Positions 10,026-17,669 of a stretch of DNA of 64,000 nt are shown piece by piece. Source of the DNA: Pseudomonas hefeiensis (lineage in GTDB: Bacteria; Pseudomonadota; Gammaproteobacteria; Pseudomonadales; Pseudomonadaceae); NCBI RefSeq assembly GCF_030687835.1, contig NZ_CP117449.1, positions 992,001 through 1,056,000 on the forward strand. The letters run 5' to 3'. The notes under the pieces were generated by a model. That model was not told the DNA's origin and ran no database searches. It was given only the letters and a program-made list of their open reading frames with translations. The number at the start of each line of letters is the position of its first letter. Position 1 is the stretch's first letter. The translations under genes were made by a program, and so were the position numbers.

Positions 10026-10043
10026 GGGTAAAGCTCCTTTTCT

Positions 10044-10051
10044 TTCTTTTT
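10044..10051 (-). promoter_or_regulatory. Candidate Crc/Hfq A-rich site before the porin start
   Basis: Read on the minus strand this is AAAAAGAA, which fits the AANAANAA catabolite-repression motif of Pseudomonas. It lies about 20 bases upstream of the porin ATG, next to the ribosome-binding site. The match rests on a short degenerate motif. Confidence 0.35.
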
Positions 10052-10107
10052 AATGCCGGTCTTTTTTAGTGATACGGCTATCGGTTTTTACAACTCATCT
10101 TCGCTTC

Positions 10108-10119
10108 GCAAACGTTTGC
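10108..10119. promoter_or_regulatory. Palindrome GCAAACGTTTGC, LacI-family-type operator
   Basis: A perfect 12-bp palindrome with the central CG step usual for LacI/PurR-family operators, 83 bases upstream of the porin ATG in the porin promoter region. No LacI-type regulator is encoded in the window. Confidence 0.5.
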
Positions 10120-10160
10120 ACTGCGCCTGAACGGTGAATTTCGGCAAGACGTCTGCGTGA

Positions 10161-10179
10161 GGGCCCCAAATGGGGCCCC
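10161..10179. terminator. GC hairpin between dppA and the porin gene
   Basis: GGGCCCC-AAAT-GGGGCCC, a perfect seven-pair stem 17 bases after the dppA stop on the minus strand. No T-run follows, so it is either a weak terminator or an mRNA-stabilising 3' hairpin. Confidence 0.5.
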
Positions 10180-10196
10180 GCGGTATGGCTAATCGG

Positions 10197-11798
10197 TTAT
10201 GGGTTCAGGCTGACGCCCGAGAACACGCTGCGACCGAAGGGACTGACCTTGAACCCTTCGACTTTGACGCTCAGCGGCTGGTTGACCGTCGAGTGGGCGA
10301 CAGGGGTGATCGGCACTTGCTGCTTGAGCAACTGCTGGGCCTGTTTGTAGAGCACGGTGCGCTGGTCGCGATCGGTGACGACCTTGGCCTGCTTGATCAG
10401 CTTGTCGTATTCCTGATCACACCACATGGAGTAGTTGTTGCCGCCAATGGCATCGCAGCTGTACAGCGTGCCTAGCCAGTTGTCCGGGTCCCCGTTGTCA
10501 CCGGTCCAGCCGATCAGGCTGACATCGTGCTCGCCGTTCTTGGTGCGCTTGATGTACTCGCCCCATTCGTAGCTGACAATCTTCACCTTCAGACCGATTT
10601 TCGCCCAGTCGGCCTGAAGCATTTCGGCCATCAGCTTGGCGTTGGGGTTGTACGGACGTTGTACCGGCATGGCCCAGAGGGTGATTTCGGTGCCTTCCTT
10701 GACCCCGGCAGCCTTGAGCAGCTCCTTGGCTTTTTCCGGGTTGTAGGGCGTGTCCTTGATCGTGTCGTCGTAGGACCATTGGGTCGGTGGCATGGCGTTG
10801 ACCGCCAGTTGCCCCGCGCCCTGGTACACGGCGTTGAGGATGCTCTGCTTGTTCACCGCCATGTCCAGCGCCCGACGTACTTCGACCTGGTCGAACGGTT
10901 TGTGACGGGTGTTATAGGCGATGTAGCCGAGGTTGAAACCCGGTTTCTCGATCAGTTGCAGTTTCGGGTCGTTTTTCAAGGCCGGCACATCGGCCGGACG
11001 CGGGTGCAGGGTGACCTGGCATTCGTTGGCCTTGAGTTTCTGCACCCGTACCGAGGCATCGGTGTTGATGGAGAAAATCAGGTTTTTCAGCTTGACCCGT
11101 TCCGGCGCCCAGTACTGCTGGTTGGCGACGTAGCGGATGTTGGAGTCTTTCTGGTAGCTCTTGAACTCGAACGGCCCGGTGCCGATCGGCTTCTGGTTGA
11201 TGTCGCTGGGCTTGCCGGTCTTGAGCAACTGATCGGCGTATTCGGCCGACAGGATCGCGGCGAAGCTCATGGCGATGTTCTGGATGAACGCGGCGTCCAC
11301 GCTGTTGAGCGTCATGACCACGGTCAACGGCCCGGTGGCCTCGACCTTGGCGATGTTCTTGTTCAGGCTCATACCGTTGAAGTACGGAAACTCGGTCGGG
11401 TAGGCCTTGCGGAAGGGCTGCTGCGGGTCAAGCATGCGGTTGAAGGTGAACAGCACATCGTCGGCGTTGAAATCCCGGGTCGGCGTGAAGTAATCGGTGG
11501 TATGAAACTTCACCCCTTCACGCAGGTGAAAGGTGTATTTCAGGCCGTCTTCGGAAATGTCCCAACTAGTCGCCAGGCCAGGCACGACGTTGGTCGCGCC
11601 TTTTTCGAATTCGGCCAGGCGGTTGTACAGCGGTTCGGCGGCATCGTTGTCAGTGGCGGTGGTGTACTGCGCGGTGTCGAAACCGGCGGGGCTGCCTTCG
11701 GAACAGAACACCAGGCTGCCGCCGGCTGCCTGGGCCATGGAGGTGGTGGCCAGCAGGCCGGTGCCCAGCAATGCGGATAAAACCAAGGTATGGCGCAT
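10197..11798 (-). CDS. dppA: Dipeptide-binding periplasmic protein, second DppA paralog
   Basis: SBP family 5 binding protein of 533 residues with a signal peptide ending TTSMAQAAGG and the family N-terminus LVFCSEGSPAGFDTAQYTT. It shares long blocks with the paralog that follows on the plus-strand map (NECQVTLHPRPADVPALK, MPPTQWSYDDTIKD, WAMPVQRPYNPNAKLMAEML), much more than with the paralog beside dppB. AGGGAG precedes the ATG at 11798. It probably feeds the same DppBCDF channel with a different peptide range, as reported for the multiple DppA proteins of P. aeruginosa. Confidence 0.93.
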   Translation of the reverse strand: MRHTLVLSALLGTGLLATTSMAQAAGGSLVFCSEGSPAGFDTAQYTTATDNDAAEPLYNRLAEFEKGATNVVPGLATSWDISEDGLKYTFHLREGVKFHTTDYFTPTRDFNADDVLFTFNRMLDPQQPFRKAYPTEFPYFNGMSLNKNIAKVEATGPLTVVMTLNSVDAAFIQNIAMSFAAILSAEYADQLLKTGKPSDINQKPIGTGPFEFKSYQKDSNIRYVANQQYWAPERVKLKNLIFSINTDASVRVQKLKANECQVTLHPRPADVPALKNDPKLQLIEKPGFNLGYIAYNTRHKPFDQVEVRRALDMAVNKQSILNAVYQGAGQLAVNAMPPTQWSYDDTIKDTPYNPEKAKELLKAAGVKEGTEITLWAMPVQRPYNPNAKLMAEMLQADWAKIGLKVKIVSYEWGEYIKRTKNGEHDVSLIGWTGDNGDPDNWLGTLYSCDAIGGNNYSMWCDQEYDKLIKQAKVVTDRDQRTVLYKQAQQLLKQQVPITPVAHSTVNQPLSVKVEGFKVSPFGRSVFSGVSLNP

Positions 11799-12065
11799 GA
11801 CGCTCCCTCTCTCTATGGGGTGTTTAACAGTGACCGGCGCCCTTGCAGGACATGTCCGGGCACTGAGTTCAGTCCATTGCGAACAGCGATGCCGCAGGGC
11901 CAGCAGATCGACCTGGCTCCCGACGGTATGGGCCGCGGGCCAGGCAGTAAATGCGTAACGCCTGAAAGACTTGTGGGAAAAGGCGATACGTCCTAAACCA
12001 GCTGCTGTGGTACGCAGTGCTTTTGGATGTGGGCGTTTTCCTGAGTCTTGGTCTCGGCAGATAAA
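11799..12065. other. Intergenic region between two dppA paralogs
   Basis: About 270 bases without a credible gene. It should contain the promoter of the second dppA (minus strand), but I could not pick one confidently. Confidence 0.4.
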
Positions 12066-12096
12066 GCAACGGCGCCGTCAGAAACGCCGCCGTTGC
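12066..12096 (-). terminator. Terminator-like hairpin after the first dppA
   Basis: GCAACGGCG pairs with CGCCGTTGC; the minus-strand RNA then reads TTTAT. It sits 7 bases downstream of the dppA stop at 12103 and partly separates that gene from the second dppA. Confidence 0.6.
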
Positions 12097-12102
12097 CTAC
12101 CT

Positions 12103-13728
12103 TTATTTGCTGACGCTGACGCCGTAGAAGGAGTTCAAGCCAAACGGGCTGATCTTGAAGTCCTGCACATTGGCGCGCATGGGTTGATACACCGTCGAGT
12201 GAGCGATAGGTGTCATTGGCACGGCGTCCTTGAGGACGTGTTGCGCCTGTTTGTACAGTTCGGTGCGCTTGGCTTGGTCGGTGGTGCGTTTGGCTTGCTT
12301 GACGAGGTCGTCGAACTTCTTGTCGCACCATTTGGAGAAGTTGTTGCCGGCCAGGGAGTCGCAGCCGAACAGCACGTTGAGCCAGTTGTCCGGGTCACCG
12401 TTGTCACCGCTCCAGCCAATGATCATCGCCTGGTTCTCGCCGCCCTTGGAACGCTTGATGTACTCGCCCCATTCGTAGCTGACGATGTTGACGTTCAGGC
12501 CGATCTTCTTCCAGTCGGACTGCAGCATTTCAGCCATCAGCTTGGCGTTCGGGTTGTACGGACGCTGCACCGGCATCGCCCACAGGGTGATGTTGGTGCC
12601 TTCCTTGACGCCGGCTTCCTTGAGCAGCGCCTTGGCTTTCTCAGGGTCGTACTTGGCGTCCTTGATGGTGGTGTCGTAGGACCATTGGGTCGGCGGCATG
12701 GCGTTGACCGCCAGTTGGCCGGCGCCCTGATAGACCGAATCGATGATCTGTGGCTTGTTGACCGACATGTCCAGCGCCTGGCGAACTTTCAGGTCAGCCA
12801 GAATGTTCGGCTCGTTGCTGCCCTTGATCTTGTCCATCACGTTGTAAGCGATGTAGCCCAGGTTGAAACCCGCCTGGTCAGGCATCTTCAACGCCTTGTC
12901 TTCCTTCAGCGCCTTGAGGTCGGCGGGGCGTGGGAAGAGGGTGATCTGGCACTCGTTCTTCTTCAGCTTCTGGATACGTACCGACGGGTCGGTGGTGATG
13001 GCGAAGATCAGGTTGTCGATCTTCACGTCTTCAGGCTTCCAGTAGTCCTTGTTCCCGGTGTAGCGGATGTTGGAGTCTTTCTGGTAGCTCTTGAACACGA
13101 ACGGGCCGGTGCCGACCGGTTTCTGGTTGATGTCGGCAGCCTTGCCTTCCTTGAGCAGTTGGGCCGCGTACTCGGCGGACTGGATCGAGGCGAAGCTCAT
13201 GGCCATGTTCTGAATGAACGCGGCGTCAACATCCTTGAGGGTGAACTTGACGGTGTGGTCGTCGACTTTATCGATCTTGGTGATGTTGGTGTCCATCCCC
13301 ATGTCGGTGAAGTACGGGAACTCGGTCGGATAGGCCTTACGGAACGGGTCATCCTTGCTGATCATGCGATTGAAGGTGAACAGCACGTCGTCGGCGTTGA
13401 ATTCACGTGTCGGCTTGAAATACGGGGTGGTGTGGAACTTGACGCCTTCACGCAGGTGGAAGGTGTAGGTGAGGCCGTCTTCGGAAATGTCCCACTTGGT
13501 TGCCAGGCCAGGAATCACAGCGGTGCCGCCGCGTTCGAACTGGGTCAGGCGGTTGAACATGGTTTCTGCAGAGGCGTCGAAGTCGGTTCCGGTGGTGTAC
13601 TGACCAGGGTCAAAACCGGCCGGGCTCCCTTCGGAGCAGAACACCAGGTTAGTCGCCGCATGGGCGAAAGGTGCGCTGGCTAATAAACCTGCGCTGACTA
13701 AAAACGGAATGACCGCTTGTTTAAGCAT
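12103..13728 (-). CDS. dppA: Dipeptide-binding periplasmic protein, first DppA paralog
   Basis: First gene of the minus-strand peptide-uptake cluster. The 541-residue SBP family 5 protein has a signal peptide (LLASAPFAHAA), then NLVFCSEGSPAGFDPGQYTT, and the shared blocks MPPTQWSYDTTIKD and SGDNGDPDNWLN. The ATG at 13728 is used because GAGG lies five bases upstream; the open frame extends eight codons further. A promoter-like pair and a short conserved hairpin lie upstream. Two similar paralogs here replace the single dppA3 I recall before opdP in P. aeruginosa. Confidence 0.93.
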   Translation of the reverse strand: MLKQAVIPFLVSAGLLASAPFAHAATNLVFCSEGSPAGFDPGQYTTGTDFDASAETMFNRLTQFERGGTAVIPGLATKWDISEDGLTYTFHLREGVKFHTTPYFKPTREFNADDVLFTFNRMISKDDPFRKAYPTEFPYFTDMGMDTNITKIDKVDDHTVKFTLKDVDAAFIQNMAMSFASIQSAEYAAQLLKEGKAADINQKPVGTGPFVFKSYQKDSNIRYTGNKDYWKPEDVKIDNLIFAITTDPSVRIQKLKKNECQITLFPRPADLKALKEDKALKMPDQAGFNLGYIAYNVMDKIKGSNEPNILADLKVRQALDMSVNKPQIIDSVYQGAGQLAVNAMPPTQWSYDTTIKDAKYDPEKAKALLKEAGVKEGTNITLWAMPVQRPYNPNAKLMAEMLQSDWKKIGLNVNIVSYEWGEYIKRSKGGENQAMIIGWSGDNGDPDNWLNVLFGCDSLAGNNFSKWCDKKFDDLVKQAKRTTDQAKRTELYKQAQHVLKDAVPMTPIAHSTVYQPMRANVQDFKISPFGLNSFYGVSVSK

Positions 13729-13767
13729 GTTGGCCTCATGATTTGTTGTCATTTTTGGATTTGAGGG

Positions 13768-13782
13768 CGACCTCGTGAGTCG
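13768..13782 (-). promoter_or_regulatory. Hairpin CGAC-CTCGTGA-GTCG in a dppA leader
   Basis: A 15-base element 40 bases upstream of the first dppA start. The identical 15 bases recur at 8614-8628, 44 bases upstream of the third dppA start. There they form the tip of the porin terminator. Confidence 0.45.
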
Positions 13783-13791
13783 ACCTGCGGA

Positions 13792-13820
13792 TACTTATGC
13801 AGGCCCCATACCCAATGCAA
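13792..13820 (-). promoter_or_regulatory. Candidate promoter of the peptide-uptake cluster
   Basis: On the minus strand, TTGCAT and TAAGTA are separated by 17 bases, with the -10 about 65 bases upstream of the first dppA start. It is a sigma-70-like match of moderate quality. Confidence 0.4.
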
Positions 13821-13829
13821 GATCCAGAG

Positions 13830-14070
13830 CCGTTACAAGCCTGAAACAGTGGCACGGACGTACCTTAATGTCGCATCTGTGTAACTTCTGACGCATTTGA
13901 TCGTTTGCGTGGCCGTTTTCGATACAAGTCGCGCCCGATTCCTGTGCGCCCAGAAGGTATTGATGCACCGCATTGGGGCGGGTATCACCCCATGAAACCC
14001 GCGAGATAGAGGGGTGCAACCCAAGGGTCTTTGGGTGTTTAGCGACGCGGTCTTTGTGTGTATCGCTGGT
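13830..14070. other. Gene-free stretch upstream of the dpp cluster
   Basis: No ORF here looks real. The stretch probably carries regulatory sequence for the dppA promoter. I see no clear operator. Confidence 0.4.
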
Positions 14071-14072
14071 CC

Positions 14073-14175
14073 CCTGTGGGAGCAAAGCTTGCTCGCGATG
14101 GCGGCCTGACAGCCGGGCACGTTCCGCAGCCTGTACCCAGTTCCTACTGTGCGAGCCTGCTCGCGAAGGCGGTCT
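14073..14175. repeat. Two direct REP units
   Basis: A CTGTGGGAGCAAAGCTTGCTCGCGATGGCGG unit (quoted here as its two halves, GGGAGCAAAGC and TTGCTCGCGATGGCGG) is followed about 75 bases later by a diverged unit in the same orientation (GTGCGAGCCTGCTCGCGAAGGCGG). Direct rather than inverted orientation distinguishes this from the REPIN pairs elsewhere. Confidence 0.65.
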
Positions 14176-14210
14176 TGCAGCCGACGCCTTCGCTTCGTCG
14201 ATCATCAAAT

Positions 14211-14342
14211 CCGTGGCGAGGGAGCTTGCTCCCGCTGGACTGCGTAGCAGCCCCAAAACCTGACACCTCGGTTTTTCAGATGAGTGGAGTGGCTGTTTTT
14301 AGGGCCGCTTCGCGCCCCAGCGGGAGCAAGCTCCCTCGCCAC
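14211..14342. repeat. REPIN, GTGGCGAGGGAGC variant
   Basis: GTGGCGAGGGAGCTTGCTCC at the left and GGGAGCAAGCTCCCTCGCCAC at the right form an inverted pair around a 90-base interior. The arms look like a hybrid of the two REP families in the window, with the GTGGCGAGG head and a GAGCTTGCTC core. Confidence 0.75.
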
Positions 14343-14470
14343 GGGGTTTGCGGCGTCAGGAAGCGGCACGAGTCATTCATTTGCGTCAGAAGGATCACCG
14401 GCCTCGAACCGAAACATCCCACAGTTTTTTAGGGTTGCCGCTCGGAAGTGCGCTCTCTAACCTTTTTCTT

Positions 14471-14710
14471 GTCGCTGCGACTCAGCGACCGGGCGTGAGA
14501 AACCCGAATAATAGGCATCCAGCCTCTGTACCTGCATAATTGCCGCCAGCTTATCCGCTGCCTGTAGTAGATGCGTTATGGCGGCTGTGTGCGGGCAGGC
14601 CTCGGTCTGGCCGAGTACCTATTTCTCGGATTTCTCACCCCTGCACACAGCTGCCACCACTTTGCCGAGTGAGAAACGGCAAGTGATGGTCCTCATCACT
14701 AAATAGGTAC
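14471..14710 (+). ncRNA. Highly structured leader of the DUF6124-type gene
   Basis: A run of stems in the 250 bases before the gene at 14717: GTCGCTG/CAGCGAC (14471-14489); CGGG/CCCG with loop CGTGAGAAA (14490-14506); GCCGCCA/TGGCGGC (14542-14585); GGCTGTGTGC pairing with GCACACAGCTGCC (14583-14655); CTCGG/CCGAG (14601-14615); and a stem with loop AGTGAGAAA (14654-14689). The perfect inverted repeat GTACCTATTT (14615-14624) and AAATAGGTAC (14701-14710) ends six bases before the ATG. TTTCTCAC at 14631-14638 is complementary to both GTGAGAAA loops. I cannot name an RNA family; cis-acting translational control is my inference. Confidence 0.6.
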
Positions 14711-14716
14711 AAATAA

Positions 14717-15103
14717 ATGGATAAGTCAGTCCCCGACCCACCCTTCAACAAAACCAACCCCCTTTCCGGCTTCGATTCCATCGAAGACCTACTCAAAGAC
14801 CGCGCCGCCGCCGAGCGGGCGCTTAACCATTACCTCAATCCAAAAAAACCTGAGCCAAGCACCGACCCGCGCATCGACAGCCTGTTTTCCGTCACCGCCA
14901 AAGCCGACGCCGACACGCTGCTGAGCAGCACCTCCGAAACCCTGGCCTCGATAAAAGCCATGGCTGAGGACCTGGCCTTTGAAGTGGAGGGCACGCGGCG
15001 CAGTGTGGCGTTGGGGATTCATCAGTTGGTGGAGTTGTGCCAGTTGCTGGTGGACAAGGCGTTGGATCAGCTTGAAGTGCCGGCCAGTCCGGTTGAGGTG
15101 TAG
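14717..15103 (+). CDS. DUF6124-type Pseudomonas protein, unknown function
   Basis: A 128-residue soluble acidic protein. The N-terminal third is Pro-rich and looks disordered (PDPPFNKTNPLSGFDSIEDL). The next part has AAAERALNHYLNPKK and SLFSVTAKADADTLLSSTSE, and the C-terminal half is helical and Leu/Ala-rich (TRRSVALGIHQLVELCQLLV). These blocks match my memory of the DUF6124/DUF3077-like small proteins of Pseudomonas, which have no established role. There is no signal peptide or membrane segment. The ATG at 14717 lacks a strong ribosome-binding site; AGG in the leader inverted repeat is the only candidate. Confidence 0.75.
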   Translation: MDKSVPDPPFNKTNPLSGFDSIEDLLKDRAAAERALNHYLNPKKPEPSTDPRIDSLFSVTAKADADTLLSSTSETLASIKAMAEDLAFEVEGTRRSVALGIHQLVELCQLLVDKALDQLEVPASPVEV

Positions 15104-15151
15104 CGAGAGGGGACGGTACGTCCGACCTATCAACTCAAGGTCGGACACAAC

Positions 15152-15283
15152 CTGTGGCGAGGGGATTTATCCCCGCTGGACTGCGCAGCGGCCCCAACCC
15201 TGACACCCTGGTGTGTCAGGTAGATTGAGTCGCTGCCTTTGAGGCTGCTGCGCAGCCCAACGGGGATAAATCCCCTCGCCACA
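15152..15283. repeat. REPIN, GTGGCGAGGGGATTTATCCCC family
   Basis: Left arm GTGGCGAGGGGATTTATCCC and right arm GGGGATAAATCCCCTCGCCAC in inverted orientation, with GCTGCGCAGC sub-palindromes inside. It lies between the DUF6124-type gene and the convergent SIMPL gene. Confidence 0.85.
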
Positions 15284-15323
15284 AGGGTATTTCACTGGGC
15301 TGGATGTCTCTGTCAGCCCATCC

Positions 15324-16040
15324 TTACTGCATCAACACCTCAACCACCCCGTCCGCTGTCATGTTCACTTTACTCGTGCCTGCTTCGACTTCCGGGGTGA
15401 CGGACTCGGCATCCATGGACGCGGCTTTCATCATCATCTGCGGGCGCATGTAGGGCTGTGGGTAGCCGTTGCTGTTGAGGTTCAGGTTGACGATTTTGTA
15501 ACCCTTGCCGCCCAGGGCTTCGGTGGCCAGTTGGGCGCGGGCTTTGAAGGCGTTGACGGCGTCCTTGAGCAGGGCGTCTTCGCTGGTCTGGCGGGTGGCG
15601 GTGGAAATGGTGAAGTCCATGCCGCCCATTTTCAGGTCGGTGAGTAACTCGCCAGTGAGTTTGGACAGGGCCGCGAAGTCGGCGCTTTCCAGGCGCAGTT
15701 CGGCGCGTTCGCGCCAGCCGGTGATTTTCTGGCCTTTGTTGTCGTAGACCGGGTAGCTGTTGCGGCTGCCCTGGCGCAGGGTGATGTCCTTGACCTGCTT
15801 GGCTTGGCCGATGGCTTTGTTCAGCGTGGTGCTGACGGCCGCGGCGAGTTTGGCCGGGTCGGTGTTTTGCTCCTCCGTGTAGAGGGTGACGATCATCAGG
15901 TCGCGGGCGACTTCCTGGCTGGCTTCGGCGCGCAGGGAAATCTGGTTGTAGTGAAGCTCATCGGCGGCCAGGGCCGGCAGGCTGGCGACGGTGCCGAGGC
16001 TGAGGGCGAGCAGGGCGGCGTGACGACTGAACGTTTGCAT
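15324..16040 (-). CDS. SIMPL domain (DUF541) periplasmic protein
   Basis: The 238-residue product has a signal peptide (LALSLGTVASLPALAADE) followed by a SIMPL/DUF541 domain. That family includes YggE, linked to reduced oxidative stress, and BP26. Blocks such as LRAEASQEVARDLMIVTLYT, WRERAELRLES and ISTATRQTSEDALLKDAV are typical of the family. The ATG at 16040 is preceded by AAGGAG; the open frame extends 59 codons upstream into a REPIN and that part is not coding. Monocistronic. The biochemical role is unknown. Confidence 0.85.
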   Translation of the reverse strand: MQTFSRHAALLALSLGTVASLPALAADELHYNQISLRAEASQEVARDLMIVTLYTEEQNTDPAKLAAAVSTTLNKAIGQAKQVKDITLRQGSRNSYPVYDNKGQKITGWRERAELRLESADFAALSKLTGELLTDLKMGGMDFTISTATRQTSEDALLKDAVNAFKARAQLATEALGGKGYKIVNLNLNSNGYPQPYMRPQMMMKAASMDAESVTPEVEAGTSKVNMTADGVVEVLMQ

Positions 16041-16163
16041 GAAAGCTCCTTGGATGAGGCGCAGGGGTGAGATCCGGACCTGCGTGAACGGTAAGACTCT
16101 AGCTTTTATGGGCGGGTTCGCACAGTTACAACTTCTATACAGATTGCAGGTGAGAGGCTTTTT

Positions 16164-16294
16164 TGTGGCGAGGGGATTTATCCCCGCTGGACTGCGCAGC
16201 AGTCCCAGAATTGTCATGATCTAGCTCAGCGTGGTGCTCGACCTTATTTTGGGGGCCGCTTCGCGCCCCAGCGGGGATAAATCCCCTCGCCACA
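16164..16294. repeat. REPIN, GTGGCGAGGGGATTTATCCCC family
   Basis: Same architecture as the pair at 15152-15283, but with a different interior. It separates the SIMPL gene from the divergent roxS gene. Confidence 0.85.
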
Positions 16295-16406
16295 ATGGTT
16301 GGTGTGTCATTTCGGGGCTGTGGCGCTTTGCCGCATAGCTGCCTGTGCACGCCGCGCCTTGGTTATACTCCGTGCGATCCGCCTGGAGCGCTCATCAGGA
16401 GAGCTC

Positions 16407-17669
16407 ATGCTCGCCCCTTTGCAAATGACTTCCGCCTCTCGCCAGAACCTCTGGCGTCTGACGTTTATCCGAATTCTGGTCCTGGCCGCCCAGGCCGGGT
16501 CTGTGGGGCTTGCCTATTGGTTCGACCTGCTGCCGCTGCCCTGGCTGCAATTGGCGATCACCCTGGCCTGCTCTTCGATACTGTGCGCGCTGACCGCCAT
16601 CCGTCTGCGCACCTCGTGGCCGGTGACTGAGCTGGAATACGCCGTGCAACTGGCCTGTGACCTGTTTATCCACAGTGCGTTGCTGTATTTCTCCGGCGGC
16701 TCCACCAACCCTTTCGTGTCCTATTACCTGGTGCCGCTGACCATCGCCGCGGTGACGTTGCCGTGGCGGTATTCGCTGATCCTGTCCGGCATCGCCCTGG
16801 CGCTGTACACCTTGTTGCTGGCGCGGTTCTATCCGCTGGAAACCTTCCCCATTGCCCGGGAAAACCTGCAGATATACGGCATGTGGCTGAGTTTCGCCCT
16901 GGCGGCGGCGGTCATTACGTTTTTTGCCGCGCGCATGGCCGAAGAGTTGCGCCGCCAGGAAGAGCTGCGGGCCATTCGCCGTGAAGAGGGTCTGCGGGAC
17001 GAGCAATTGCTGGCCGTGGCGACCCAGGCCGCGGGTGCCGCTCATGAGTTGGGCACGCCATTGGCCACCATGAGCGTACTGCTCAAGGAGATGCGCCAGG
17101 ATCACCACGACCCGGCGCTGCAGGAAGACCTCGGTGTATTGCAGGATCAGGTCCAGCTCTGCAAGGAAACCCTGCAGTACCTGGTGCGTGCCGCCGAGGC
17201 CAATCGCCGGCTGGCCATCGACATGCAGGACGTCACCGACTGGCTCGACGAGGCCCTGAATCGCTGGCACCTGATGCGCCCTGAGGCCAGCTATCGCTTC
17301 CAGCGTCTGGGTCAAGGACCGGTGCCGCGCATGGCGCCGCCGCCGGACCTGACCCAGGCGTTGCTCAACTTGTTGAACAACGCCGCCGACGCCTGCCCCG
17401 AAGGCCTGGAAGTGGCGCTGGACTGGAATGTCTACGAGCTGACCATCAGCATCCGCGACCATGGCGCCGGTGTGCCGCTGGCGATTGCCGAGCAAATCGG
17501 CAAGCCGTTCTACACCACCAAGGGCAAAGGTTTCGGCCTGGGCCTGTTTTTGAGCAAGGCCAGCGTGACACGCGCCGGCGGCTCGGTGAAACTCTACCCC
17601 CATGAGGAAGGCGGCACGCTCACCGAGCTGCGCCTGCCCCATGCCGACCGAGGAGACGAACATGAGTGA
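16407..17669 (+). CDS. roxS: Redox sensor histidine kinase RoxS (RegB/PrrB family)
   Basis: A membrane kinase of 420 residues that senses respiratory redox state and phosphorylates RoxR. It has about six N-terminal membrane helices, including the RegB quinone-site motif GGSTNPF, then the H-box AAHELGTPLATMSVLLKEM, an N-box (LLNLLNNAADACPEG) and G-boxes (GAGVPLAIAEQIGKPF, GKGFGLGLFLSKA). The ATG at 16407 follows AGGAG. It overlaps roxR by eight bases. In P. aeruginosa, RoxSR controls the cyanide-insensitive oxidase; that role here is by homology. Confidence 0.92.
   Translation: MLAPLQMTSASRQNLWRLTFIRILVLAAQAGSVGLAYWFDLLPLPWLQLAITLACSSILCALTAIRLRTSWPVTELEYAVQLACDLFIHSALLYFSGGSTNPFVSYYLVPLTIAAVTLPWRYSLILSGIALALYTLLLARFYPLETFPIARENLQIYGMWLSFALAAAVITFFAARMAEELRRQEELRAIRREEGLRDEQLLAVATQAAGAAHELGTPLATMSVLLKEMRQDHHDPALQEDLGVLQDQVQLCKETLQYLVRAAEANRRLAIDMQDVTDWLDEALNRWHLMRPEASYRFQRLGQGPVPRMAPPPDLTQALLNLLNNAADACPEGLEVALDWNVYELTISIRDHGAGVPLAIAEQIGKPFYTTKGKGFGLGLFLSKASVTRAGGSVKLYPHEEGGTLTELRLPHADRGDEHE

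Noticed and set aside
14058..14432. 124-codon plus-strand open frame upstream of the structured leader
   Set aside because: It reads through two REP elements and has the LARDGG/SRAGS-type peptide typical of translated REP sequence.
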